Below are positions 44,878-52,925 of a stretch of 58,681 nt of DNA, in pieces (positions within the stretch are counted from its first letter, which is position 1; each line of letters starts with the position of its first letter). Made by a program: the position numbers and the translations under genes. A model generated the notes under the pieces. The model did no database searches, was not told the origin of the DNA, and worked only from the letters and a program-made list of their open reading frames with translations. This DNA comes from Bacteroidales bacterium (lineage in GTDB: Bacteria > Bacteroidota > Bacteroidia > Bacteroidales > Muribaculaceae), in contig DXXM01000019.1 of the NCBI GenBank assembly GCA_019416285.1, positions 1 through 58,681 on the forward strand. The letters run 5' to 3'.

Positions 44878-45969
44878 ATGGAACATATCGAAAACGATGA
44901 ACAGTTCGGCGGTCTGACCGTCAATAAAGGAGTTAGCCAGCCTCCGGTTGTCAACCCCTACTTCCGCAAGCGCCGCCGCCGGGCCCTCCCGACTTCCGGC
45001 GAACTTGTCGAGGGAATACTAAAGGGCGACATCACCACACTCGCCCGCGCCGTGACACTTGTCGAAAGCCTCTCGGCCGACCATCAGGCCATAGCGCAGG
45101 AAGTGATTGAAAAGTGTCTCCCCCACTCAGGTCACTCGCGCCGCATCGGTATCACCGGTGTCCCCGGCGCCGGAAAGAGCACCTCAATCGACGTGTTCGG
45201 ACTCCATGTGCTCAAACGCGGCGGAAAACTCGCCGTGCTTGCCATCGACCCGTCGAGCGAGCGCACCAAAGGCAGTATCCTCGGCGACAAGACCCGTATG
45301 GAGAAACTGTCAGTCCATCCCGACGCCTTCATCCGCCCCAGCCCCTCGGCAGGCTCGCTCGGAGGCGTGGCACGCAAAACGAGGGAAACCATAGTGCTCT
45401 GCGAGGCCGCCGGCTTTGATAATATTTTCGTCGAGACAGTCGGCGTGGGCCAGAGCGAGACGGCTGTCCACTCAATGGTAGACTTCTTCCTGCTCATACA
45501 GCTCGCAGGTACCGGCGACGAGCTTCAGGGCATCAAGCGCGGTATCATGGAGATGGCCGACGGCATAGTCATCAACAAAGCTGACGGCGACAATATCCAG
45601 CGCGCGCAACTCGCTCAGACCCAATTCCGCAGCGCCCTCCACCTCTTCCCCCCGACAGCCTCAGGCTGGAGCCCCGAGGTGCTGACCTATTCCGGCTATT
45701 TCGAAATCGGAATTCCGGAAGTGTGGGACATGATTGACCGCTACTTCGCCTTCGTGGACGCCAACGGCTACTTCGAGCGCAAGCGCAGCGAGCAGGCCCG
45801 CTACTGGATGTATGAGACCATCGACGAACAACTCCGCGCCCACTTCTACCGCAATCCCGAGATAGAGCGCATGCTAGCCGAGCGCGAAATCCGCGTCCTC
45901 AACAACCAGCAGTCATCCTTCACCGCCGCCCGCGACATTCTTGACCACTACTTTCAGAAGTCATTCTGA
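44878..45969 (+). CDS. meaB: Methylmalonyl-CoA mutase-associated GTPase MeaB
   Basis: A 363-residue G3E-type GTPase. Walker A GVPGAGKST (about 98-106), VLAIDPSSERTKGSILGDKTRM, the switch region FVETVGVGQSETAVHSMVD, and the base-specificity motif NKAD are all present. MeaB guards B12-dependent methylmalonyl-CoA mutase during cofactor loading, part of the succinate-to-propionate route used by gut Bacteroidales. The mutase genes are not in this window. A strong terminator follows. Confidence 0.95.
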   Translation: MEHIENDEQFGGLTVNKGVSQPPVVNPYFRKRRRRALPTSGELVEGILKGDITTLARAVTLVESLSADHQAIAQEVIEKCLPHSGHSRRIGITGVPGAGKSTSIDVFGLHVLKRGGKLAVLAIDPSSERTKGSILGDKTRMEKLSVHPDAFIRPSPSAGSLGGVARKTRETIVLCEAAGFDNIFVETVGVGQSETAVHSMVDFFLLIQLAGTGDELQGIKRGIMEMADGIVINKADGDNIQRAQLAQTQFRSALHLFPPTASGWSPEVLTYSGYFEIGIPEVWDMIDRYFAFVDANGYFERKRSEQARYWMYETIDEQLRAHFYRNPEIERMLAEREIRVLNNQQSSFTAARDILDHYFQKSF

Positions 45970-46004
45970 AAATTACCTTCAGCAAACATTCTGACCACAT
46001 AGAA

Positions 46005-46050
46005 AAAATTACACCGGAGAAGCAATCTGCTTGCATCTCCGGTGTTTTTG
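46005..46050 (+). terminator. Terminator of meaB
   Basis: ACACCGGAGA (46011-46020) and TCTCCGGTGT (46036-46045) form a 10-bp stem followed by TTTTTG and preceded by an A run. It can also work for the converging cargo gene. Confidence 0.88.
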
Positions 46051-46124
46051 GCTTATAAGCCTTGCAACGCGCATGGGAAGCCTGATTTTCATATCACGGG
46101 TTCCATGCTTTCACATAAATTTTC

Positions 46125-46991
46125 TTACTTGGCAATGATTTTACCTCTTTCGGCAGTGGCTCCGTTGCGGTTCACAACATAGACATAGTTGCCGCTGTGG
46201 AGACGGCGCGAGGGAATCATGGCTTTGGTCTCGCCGGCTGCAACAGCAGTCGAGAATACACGGCGTCCGCGCATGTCGTAGACTTCGACAGTAGTTCCTG
46301 ACTCGGCCTCATTCTCAAACTCTATGGTCAGCACACGGCCGGCGGGAAGAGGATTGGGATAAGCCATCGATGCTGATCTGTCGACAGAAATCGCAGGCGC
46401 AGCCGACGAACCGGCCTCGTAGGTGTAGAAACGGATTTCACCCGGCCCTTCCTGCACAAGATAAAATTTTCCATTTATATAATAATAAGGAGCCGGTGAT
46501 CTTGATTCATAATCCTCATCCCACATTTCTCCAACAGGCACGCAAACTTCCTCATTATCCTCATTTACAACAACATATTTTTCTTCTTCATTTTCCATAA
46601 TCCGGATTACAACTTCCCATTTGTCATCAGAATTATAGATTGTCTGTGAGGCATATACGCTCGAACCGACCTCAAAACCGCTGATATGTTCCCATAGATA
46701 GGTACTATCCACCTCGCGGGATTCAGTGCGCCAGTCGTAGTCGGCAGGTCCATAGATATTATTGATTGTAAACTGTTTCTTCACAGAGAAATCCCTATTG
46801 AGAATAGTTATGACCGCTACACTGTCCTGATTTGTGACATACATCGGATAAAAATTGTTATCCTTGTCTGTAGCAAGAGCCATGACATTAGCTTTAAGGG
46901 TTCCTGCAAGGTTGGGGACTGTTGTGACGCCAGCTGTGGCCATCATACTGATACCGGCAAAAGCCAGGGACGCAAGTAAAGGTTTCATCAT
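46125..46991 (-). CDS. Type IX secretion cargo protein with type A sorting domain
   Basis: A 288-residue secreted protein. A signal peptide (PLLASLAFAGISMMATAG) precedes a body of no known family (about 25-205). The C-terminal type A sorting domain (about 212-288) carries YPNPLPAGRVLTIEF, TTVEVYDMRGRRVFST and the final GNYVYVVNRNGATAERGKIIAK-type end. That tail is cleaved on export by the machinery encoded at 0.1-7.2 kb and 51-56 kb. An ATG at 46991 or 46988 starts the protein. An open frame extends upstream into a structured leader and is not believed to be coding. Confidence 0.85.
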   Translation of the reverse strand: MMKPLLASLAFAGISMMATAGVTTVPNLAGTLKANVMALATDKDNNFYPMYVTNQDSVAVITILNRDFSVKKQFTINNIYGPADYDWRTESREVDSTYLWEHISGFEVGSSVYASQTIYNSDDKWEVVIRIMENEEEKYVVVNEDNEEVCVPVGEMWDEDYESRSPAPYYYINGKFYLVQEGPGEIRFYTYEAGSSAAPAISVDRSASMAYPNPLPAGRVLTIEFENEAESGTTVEVYDMRGRRVFSTAVAAGETKAMIPSRRLHSGNYVYVVNRNGATAERGKIIAK

Positions 46992-47310
46992 GATAATAGG
47001 TGATAAAATTGGTTTTGAATCCGCGTCCCCTCCGGATTCGATATTAACATATACAAGAAAAGCGCAGGACAATGTTCTGTTCATTAAATCCTGGTATCGC
47101 CAAACACCATGCACACAATAAACAGTCCACTCCCACGCTCAATCGGATATCGCGATACCCCTTGTCGGGGAGTGGATATGCGACAAGCATGAACGTCGGT
47201 AACTGCTCTATCCCGTGTGCGAAGAAATTGGCGATTTCGGATTTAGGATGAAGCAAAAACGCTCTTCATATTAAAATATTCACGGATGCCTCTGCACTCC
47301 GTTTCGATTG
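46992..47310 (-). ncRNA. Long structured 5' leader / candidate RNA element of the cargo gene
   Basis: About 320 bases lie between a good -7 box (47318-47311) and the cargo ATG. On the minus strand CCACTCCC (47175-47168) pairs perfectly with GGGAGTGG (47134-47127). Inside lie a CCCC/GGGG hairpin and an ATCGCGAT palindrome. A second hairpin, GAATCCG/CGGATTC (47039-47017), sits just before the start codon. Open frames crossing it look like chance. Either a riboregulatory leader or an independent RNA is possible; no Rfam family is claimed. Confidence 0.5.
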
Positions 47311-47318
47311 CAAATATA
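47311..47318 (-). promoter_or_regulatory. -7 box of the cargo gene / leader RNA
   Basis: TATATTTG on the minus strand fits TAnnTTTG exactly, putting the transcript start near 47305. Confidence 0.6.
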
Positions 47319-47374
47319 GTGATATTTTTCTAACAGCACTGAAAATATCATGAATATTTCGGTCTGTCTGATGA

Positions 47375-47439
47375 AATTATATAAAACAGAGACACAAGAC
47401 AGCCATTACCAGTAATCTGAATGACTTTCTTGTGTCTCT
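47375..47439 (-). terminator. Terminator of the SPOR-domain gene
   Basis: AGAGACACAAGA (47388-47399) pairs perfectly with TCTTGTGTCTCT (47428-47439). On the minus strand the stem is followed by GTTTTATATAATTT. Confidence 0.8.
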
Positions 47440-47503
47440 TGTTAGCTTATGCTCTTATGTGCCTGGATTTCAGAATACGAACCACCTGGTATTCGGGCGG
47501 ATT

Positions 47504-48043
47504 TTATCTTGCGAGATGGGCGGGGCGCAGGATGAAGGGGAGCGGTTCGCGGAGCACTATCGACTTGTCTGATTTCACGCGGCTGAAAGCTGCCGAGGCC
47601 TCCTCGGGTGTAGCGCAGGTCGCGGTGCAGACATAATAGAGCGGTTCACGGGTATGGATGATGAACGCGTCGGCATAGCCCGAGGCCTGCAGGCGCGCAC
47701 GCATCTGCCGCGCGTTAAACACCTGCTTGAACTGACCCACCACCACATTGTAGCGTTTGAGATGCTCGCGCGAAGAGCCGCCGTTTTCGGTATAGCCGAC
47801 ATACTCCGTGCGCATCGGCAGGGTGTCACTTCCCGCAGTGAGTTCCGACATCTTGGCGCTGTTGCGGATGCGGGCATAGATGGTGGAATCCACCCCCGAA
47901 GCCTCACGGCTCTTGCTGACGGCGGTCTCGTATGCCTGCCGGTAATTGCTCTCGGTGGTCTTGCACCCCACAGTGAGCAGAGTGAGTGTCGCGGCCGCGA
48001 GCGGCAGAAGCCGCATACCGCGGAAGAAGTGATGTTTTCCCAT
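47504..48043 (-). CDS. SPOR-domain lipoprotein
   Basis: A 179-residue lipoprotein (lipobox LTVGC, Cys about 27). A middle region with charged helices precedes a C-terminal SPOR domain (about 95-170; RYNVVVGQFKQVFNARQMRARLQASGYADAFIIH). SPOR domains bind denuded septal peptidoglycan glycans, so a role near division or cell-wall turnover is likely. It is followed by a strong terminator. Upstream is ilvA on the same strand with a 71-base gap. Confidence 0.88.
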   Translation of the reverse strand: MGKHHFFRGMRLLPLAAATLTLLTVGCKTTESNYRQAYETAVSKSREASGVDSTIYARIRNSAKMSELTAGSDTLPMRTEYVGYTENGGSSREHLKRYNVVVGQFKQVFNARQMRARLQASGYADAFIIHTREPLYYVCTATCATPEEASAAFSRVKSDKSIVLREPLPFILRPAHLAR

Positions 48044-48114
48044 AGTGTCTTGTCAGTTAGTAACAGGTGTTAACGATAAATTGCGGATTCAGAGGTCGTT
48101 TTAAAAACAGCCTC

Positions 48115-49323
48115 TTATGATTTTACCACATGATAGCCCTTCTCGGAGAGCGCATTGCAGAGAATGTCGATGTGCTCGTTGTTGCGGGTCTCGACCTCCA
48201 CGCGGATGATACAGCCGTTGATGGAAGTGACGTGAGAATTGCGCTCGTGGGTGACGGAGATGATGTTTGCACCGTTCTCGCCGAGCACCTGACACACGCC
48301 AGAGAGCTGGCCGGGCTGGTCGGTGAGGTCGAGTGTGAGAGTGCAGTTGCGTCCGCTCTTGACCAGACCGCGGGTAATCACACGGTTGAGGATGGTTACG
48401 TCGATATTGCCTCCGGAAACCACGCAGACTGTCTTTTTGCCCTTGATGGGCACTTTGTCGAACATCGCGGCGGCTACCGAAACAGCTCCGGCACCCTCGG
48501 ACACGAGTTTCTGCTGCTCGATGAGCGCGAGGATTGCGGCTGCAATCTCGTCCTCGCTCACGGTCACAATCTCGTCGACATATTTAGAGCAGAATTCAAA
48601 GGTGTTGACACCGGGCTCCTTCACGGCGATACCGTCGGCGATAGTGGCCACCTTGTCGAGACGTGTGCGCTCCCCTTCGTTGACCGACTTGAACATCGAG
48701 GGGGCGCCCTCGGCTTGCACGCCGTAGACCTTCACGTCGGGTTTGAGCTGCTTGAGAGTGAAAGCGATACCGGCGATGAGACCGCCGCCGCCGATGGGGA
48801 CAATCACGGCCTCTACATCGGGCATCTCCTCGAGAATTTCAAGACCTATTGTGCCTTGTCCGGCAATCACCTTCAGGTCGTCGAAGGGATGGATGAAGGT
48901 GTAGTTATGTTCCTTCTGAAGCTCAATGGCCTTCTGATAGGCATCGTCGTAGACACCGGGCACGAGACATACCTCAGCACCGAGACGCTTCGTGGCCTCG
49001 ATTTTAGAGATAGGAGCTCCGGCGGGGAGACAGATGAGCGACTTTATGCCGTTGCGGGTGGCGGCAAGGGCCACGCCCTGCGCATGGTTGCCGGCAGAAC
49101 AGGCTATCACTCCGTGGGCCTTCTCCTCGGGAGTGAGCTGTGATATCTTATAGTAGGCACCGCGGAGCTTGAAAGCACCCGTGTGCTGGAGATTCTCGGG
49201 TTTGAGATAAACCTCTGATTCGGGATTGATTTTCGGCACCCCGATGAGGCGGGGGTGACGCGCTACATCGCGGAGCACCTGGGCGGCGCGATAGACTTCT
49301 GATATTTCCAATGTCTCTGCCAT
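48115..49323 (-). CDS. ilvA: Threonine ammonia-lyase
   Basis: A 402-residue fold-type II PLP enzyme converting threonine to 2-oxobutanoate. The PLP lysine lies in TGAFKLRGAYYKI (about 48-60); the phosphate-binding loop is IPIGGGGLIAGIA (about 175-187), and CSAGNHAQGVA is present. A C-terminal ACT domain (about 325-402; LTLDLTDQPGQLSGVCQVLGENGANI) should bind an allosteric amino acid. It could be a catabolic or an isoleucine-biosynthetic form; ACT length favours the single-ACT class common in Bacteroidota. Confidence 0.93.
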   Translation of the reverse strand: MAETLEISEVYRAAQVLRDVARHPRLIGVPKINPESEVYLKPENLQHTGAFKLRGAYYKISQLTPEEKAHGVIACSAGNHAQGVALAATRNGIKSLICLPAGAPISKIEATKRLGAEVCLVPGVYDDAYQKAIELQKEHNYTFIHPFDDLKVIAGQGTIGLEILEEMPDVEAVIVPIGGGGLIAGIAFTLKQLKPDVKVYGVQAEGAPSMFKSVNEGERTRLDKVATIADGIAVKEPGVNTFEFCSKYVDEIVTVSEDEIAAAILALIEQQKLVSEGAGAVSVAAAMFDKVPIKGKKTVCVVSGGNIDVTILNRVITRGLVKSGRNCTLTLDLTDQPGQLSGVCQVLGENGANIISVTHERNSHVTSINGCIIRVEVETRNNEHIDILCNALSEKGYHVVKS

Positions 49324-49414
49324 GGTAATGAAAAAATAGGTTGTTGAAGCGTATAGGGCGACACGCGCCTTCTTCTTCCGGCAAAATTATGAAATCCCGG
49401 ACTATTCACCAAAA

Positions 49415-49459
49415 TAAATCCCCGCTTTCCTCAACACCTGACGGAAGAGGGAAGCGGGG
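49415..49459 (-). terminator. Terminator of trxA
   Basis: CCCCGCTTTCC (49420-49430) pairs, with one small bulge, with GGGAAGCGGGG (49449-49459). On the minus strand it is followed by the U-rich ATTTATTTTGG. Confidence 0.75.
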
Positions 49460-49538
49460 CGTTATACTGTAATCAAAGCTTAAAATCGTTTTGAGGGCGG
49501 TTGAGAGGCCGCGGAAGGCGCAGACAGAAGTCGACGGA

Positions 49539-49847
49539 TTACTTGCCGGGCTGCTCCTGGATGCGTAACTTATCTTCGAGCAATTCAAGCTGCTGGAGTC
49601 CCGATGCACGCCACTGGGGTTCACCGTTTTTGAAGATGATGATTGTCGGGACGCTCCGGATCTGATACTTGGCCGAGAGGTCGGGGTTGCGGTCCACATC
49701 GACTTTCACGATGTTGGCGGCATCGCCCACTTTGTTTTTAAGCTCATCGAGGATAGGGCCCTGCATCTTGCACGGACCGCACCATGTAGCGAAGAAGTCC
49801 ACGAGTGTGGGCTTGTCGCTGCTGATTATTTTATCGAATTCATTCAT
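49539..49847 (-). CDS. trxA: Thioredoxin
   Basis: A 102-residue thioredoxin with the redox motif WCGPCK (about 22-27 of the chosen start), preceded by TLVDFFAT and followed by VDVDRNPDLSAKYQIRSVPTIIIFKNGE with the cis-proline. It reduces disulfides in cytoplasmic proteins. The ATG at 49847 (MNEFDKII) matches normal thioredoxin length; an upstream ATG at 49871 would add eight residues. It is the last gene after birA on the same strand and has its own terminator. Confidence 0.94.
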   Translation of the reverse strand: MNEFDKIISSDKPTLVDFFATWCGPCKMQGPILDELKNKVGDAANIVKVDVDRNPDLSAKYQIRSVPTIIIFKNGEPQWRASGLQQLELLEDKLRIQEQPGK

Positions 49848-49898
49848 AATTCTTGGGGTTTTAAGTGCCATTATAACACGGCAAGCCCCGCGAATGTT

Positions 49899-50660
49899 TC
49901 AGACTAAAGATTCTTTAACCACCGCACGGATTTCCTTGAAGGCGTAGGAACGTCTTTCGCCGTCGGGAAGCTCCATGGTGATTATGCCGTCGGGCGCCAC
50001 CGCTACCACACGGGCCTCGATGCGCTCACCTTTCAGATTGTCGACATAGGGATAGTAGCCGTCGGTGCGCCAGAGCGTGTCGAAATAGCGGCGCTCGAGT
50101 TCCACGCTCCCCTCAGCCAGTTCCGAGGCGACAGCACTGTCCACCTCGCGGATTATCGCGCCGGCAAATTCCTCGGTCAGCTCCCGAAGCGAGAACTCCC
50201 GTCCGGCCAGCTGCGCCATCGACACGGGGTTGGGTGCATCGGAAAGGAAACGCCGCTGGTTGACGTTGATGCCCGCACCCACAATCGAGTGGTTTATGCC
50301 TGTGGAGGTAATACTGTTTTCAATCAGTATGCCGCAGATTTTGCCGTCGCCCACGTAAATATCGTTGGGCCACTTCACGCGGACGTCGCATCCGGGCAGA
50401 TGGCGCCGCAACACACCGGCAATCGCAAGCGAAACCGCCTCCGAGATGACAAACTGGCGCGCGGGGTGCAGCCCCTCGGGACGCAGGAGGAGCGACATGG
50501 TGATATTTTCGCCCGGAGCCGCCTCCCAGGAATTGCCGCGCTGTCCGCGTCCTGCCGTCTGCCTCCGGGCGCACACCACAGTGCCGTGGGCACATCCGGA
50601 AGCAATCGAAGCGAGGTGACTGTTGGTCGACGGGCTCTCTTCAAGCTCAATAAGAGTCAT
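49899..50660 (-). CDS. birA: Biotin--[acetyl-CoA-carboxylase] ligase
   Basis: A 253-residue biotin protein ligase. It has SPSTNSHL near the N-terminus, QTAGRGQRGNSW (the biotinyl-AMP loop, about 36-47), VKWPNDIYVGDGKICGILIE, and IVGAGINVNQ. No N-terminal DNA-binding domain is present, so it is the monofunctional form. It attaches biotin to carboxylases. The ATG 50660 begins with the conserved core (MTLIELEESPSTN); the longer open frame enters tsaE and is not used. It lies 20 bases after tsaE. Confidence 0.93.
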   Translation of the reverse strand: MTLIELEESPSTNSHLASIASGCAHGTVVCARRQTAGRGQRGNSWEAAPGENITMSLLLRPEGLHPARQFVISEAVSLAIAGVLRRHLPGCDVRVKWPNDIYVGDGKICGILIENSITSTGINHSIVGAGINVNQRRFLSDAPNPVSMAQLAGREFSLRELTEEFAGAIIREVDSAVASELAEGSVELERRYFDTLWRTDGYYPYVDNLKGERIEARVVAVAPDGIITMELPDGERRSYAFKEIRAVVKESLV

Positions 50661-50680
50661 AATCTCTCGCTTGCGACAGA

Positions 50681-51133
50681 TTATTTCCCTAACTGAGCGA
50701 TTTCCTCCTCGGTACCCACGGAAATACGGCGCGAGTCGTCGGGCATCACGTCGATTTTCACCCACACGGTATCGTCGGGGAGTATGTCGGCTATGCGGTC
50801 GGGCCACTCGATAAGGCAGAGGGCGCCCGAATCGAGATAGTCCTCAATACCTATATCGAAAGCCTGCTCAAGATTCTCGATACGGTAGAGGTCGAAGTGG
50901 TAGATGAGCTCCGCGGTGGTGTCGGAACGGTATTCGTTGACTATCGAGAAGGTGGGCGAACCGGTCGGGTCCTCCTCCACGCCGAGCGCACGGCTCAGAG
51001 CGTTGATGAAAGTGGTCTTCCCTGCCCCCATCTCGCCGTCAAAGGCATAGACGGTGGCGTCATCCATCAGACCGAGAAACTCCTGCGCCGCAGCCGGGAG
51101 AGCCTCGATATTTGCTACTGTTATCTGTTTCAT
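50681..51133 (-). CDS. tsaE: tRNA threonylcarbamoyladenosine biosynthesis ATPase TsaE
   Basis: A 150-residue P-loop ATPase needed with TsaB and TsaD for t6A37 formation in tRNA. Motifs: FDGEMGAGKTTFINAL (Walker A, about 32-47), GSPTFSIVNEY, and a Walker B-like YHFDLYRI. A final LIEWPDRI fits the family. Its upstream region holds a 7-nt phased repeat array, and the next upstream gene is porX. Confidence 0.95.
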   Translation of the reverse strand: MKQITVANIEALPAAAQEFLGLMDDATVYAFDGEMGAGKTTFINALSRALGVEEDPTGSPTFSIVNEYRSDTTAELIYHFDLYRIENLEQAFDIGIEDYLDSGALCLIEWPDRIADILPDDTVWVKIDVMPDDSRRISVGTEEEIAQLGK

Positions 51134-51139
51134 TTATAT

Positions 51140-51250
51140 GTTGAAAGTTGAAAATTGAGAGTTAAGAGTTTAAAGTTTAAATCAAACTTCTGTACTATTA
51201 TATTTTAACCTATATACTATTATCTAAACATTAAACCCAAACCTTAAACC
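51140..51250. repeat. 7-nt phased tandem array between tsaE and porX
   Basis: From 51140 six 7-base units keep phase (GTTGAAA, GTTGAAA, ATTGAGA, GTTAAGA, GTTTAAA, GTTTAAA). After a 43-base AT-rich middle, four opposed units follow at 51225-51252 (TAAACAT, TAAACCC, AAACCTT, AAACCCT). The two blocks are partly complementary (TTTAAA-type against AAACCT-type). It fills nearly the whole intergenic space. Confidence 0.7.
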
Positions 51251-52798
51251 CTACTTCGCTGTCAGTGTGATAATAGGCACGAGCATTTCTTCGGGGGAGA
51301 TTCCGCCGTGCTGGAAGGTGCCTTCGTAATACTGCACGTAATAGTTATAGTTGTTGGGATAGGCGAAGAAGTCTCGGCCGGTAGCGAAGATGTAGGTCGA
51401 CGACACATTCGGCGCGGGGAGTCCGAGTTTCGTCGGATTTTTCACTTCATAGACCTGCTTGGGATTGTAGGCGAGATTCTTGCCAATCTTATAGCGGAGG
51501 TTGGTGTTGGTGTTCTTGTCGCCCACTACCTTGACCGGATTGTCAACGCGGACTGTGCCGTGGTCGGTCGTGAGGATTATCTTATAGCCCTTGGCCGCGA
51601 TACGGCGGAAAATCTCGATGGCCGACGAGTGGCGGAACCACGATTCCGACAGCGAGCGGTAGGCGGCGTTGGTAGCGGCCAGCTCGCGTATCATCTTCGA
51701 CTCCGTGCGGGCATGTGAGAGCATGTCGATGAAATTGAACACGATTACGTTCAAATCATTCTGCAGAAGGTTTGAAAACTCCCTCAGCAGCTTCTCGCCC
51801 GCGGCCGAATCATTGATTTTCGTATAGGAAAACTTGCAGTGGCGGCGGTAGCGCTCAAATTGTGTGGCGATGAGAGGCGACTCGTTGAGATTCTTACCTT
51901 CGGGCGAATCCTCGTCGACCCACAGCTCCGGAAACATCGTGGCTATATCCTTAGGCATGAGGCCCGAGAAGATGGCGTTGCGGGCATACTGCGTGGCCGT
52001 AGGGAGTATCGAGCAGTAGAGTTCCTCGCGGAAGTTGAAGCTGTCGGCAAGCAGCGGTTTGACAGCCTGCCACTGGTCGAGACGGAAGTTGTCTATGAGA
52101 ATAAAGAACACCTTCTCGCCCGCGTCGAGCATCGGAAACACACGGCTCTTGAAGATGTCGGGCGACATGAGGGGGCGTCCCGCCGACTGCGGGTCGGTAA
52201 TCCATCCGGCGTAGTTATTACGGATGAACTTGGCGAAAGCCGCTTCCGCATCCTTGCGCTGCATGTCGAGCAGCTCGTCCATCCGTGTTTCGGTCGACGA
52301 CAGCTGCATCTCCCAGTGAACGAGCAGTTTGTAGAGCTCCATCCAGTCAGTGATGGTCGAGGCCGAATCTATGAGCGACGATATGCGAGAGAAATCCTGC
52401 CGGTAATCGCTTCCGGTCTGCGTCGATACAAGCTCCTCGGAATGAAGATTCTTTTTGATGGACAGTAGAATCTGCTTCGGGTTGACGGGCTTGATGAGAT
52501 AATCGGCTATCTTGTTGCCCACGGCCTGGTCCATGATGTTTTCTTCCTCGCTTTTGGTAATCATTATGACCGGGATATGGGGGGCCGCGAGCTTGATGCG
52601 CTGCAGCGTCTCCAGTCCGGTGAGTCCTGGCATATTCTCGTCAAGGATTATGAGGTCGAAATTCTGCTCGTCGACCAGCGCGAGAGCGTCGGCGCCGCTG
52701 CATGCGGTCACGACGTCATAGCCCTTCCCTTTCAGAAAGAGTATGTGGGGTTTTAGGAGGTCGATTTCATCATCGGCCCAGAGTATAGTAGAAGCCAA
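51251..52798 (-). CDS. porX: Type IX secretion regulator PorX (response regulator with PglZ domain)
   Basis: A 515-residue protein. A receiver domain (about 1-120) has the acidic pair DDE at 9-11, the phospho-acceptor Asp53 in LIILDENMPGLTG, and the Lys of YLIKPVNP. A helical linker and a C-terminal PglZ, alkaline-phosphatase-like domain follow (about 200-515; FFILIDNFRLDQWQ, NVIVFNFIDMLSHAR, ILTTDHGTVRV). This architecture is PorX, which controls type IX gene expression with PorY and SigP and whose PglZ domain is a zinc phosphodiesterase. Metal ligands look intact (DHG). Confidence 0.94.
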   Translation of the reverse strand: MASTILWADDEIDLLKPHILFLKGKGYDVVTACSGADALALVDEQNFDLIILDENMPGLTGLETLQRIKLAAPHIPVIMITKSEEENIMDQAVGNKIADYLIKPVNPKQILLSIKKNLHSEELVSTQTGSDYRQDFSRISSLIDSASTITDWMELYKLLVHWEMQLSSTETRMDELLDMQRKDAEAAFAKFIRNNYAGWITDPQSAGRPLMSPDIFKSRVFPMLDAGEKVFFILIDNFRLDQWQAVKPLLADSFNFREELYCSILPTATQYARNAIFSGLMPKDIATMFPELWVDEDSPEGKNLNESPLIATQFERYRRHCKFSYTKINDSAAGEKLLREFSNLLQNDLNVIVFNFIDMLSHARTESKMIRELAATNAAYRSLSESWFRHSSAIEIFRRIAAKGYKIILTTDHGTVRVDNPVKVVGDKNTNTNLRYKIGKNLAYNPKQVYEVKNPTKLGLPAPNVSSTYIFATGRDFFAYPNNYNYYVQYYEGTFQHGGISPEEMLVPIITLTAK

Positions 52799-52925
52799 TT
52801 TTCCTGTTTGAAGTTTAGAGGTTATGTATTCGGTATATAGCTATCGCGGATGGTTTGCACGTCAGTCATACTATATATGTATGACTGTTTTGCGACCATA
52901 AAGTTTAACGTCCCGGAGCCCGGTG

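Noticed and set aside
47044..47256. 70-codon open frame in the cargo leader
   Set aside because: It overlaps paired segments of a structured leader, lacks a ribosome site and shows no domain.
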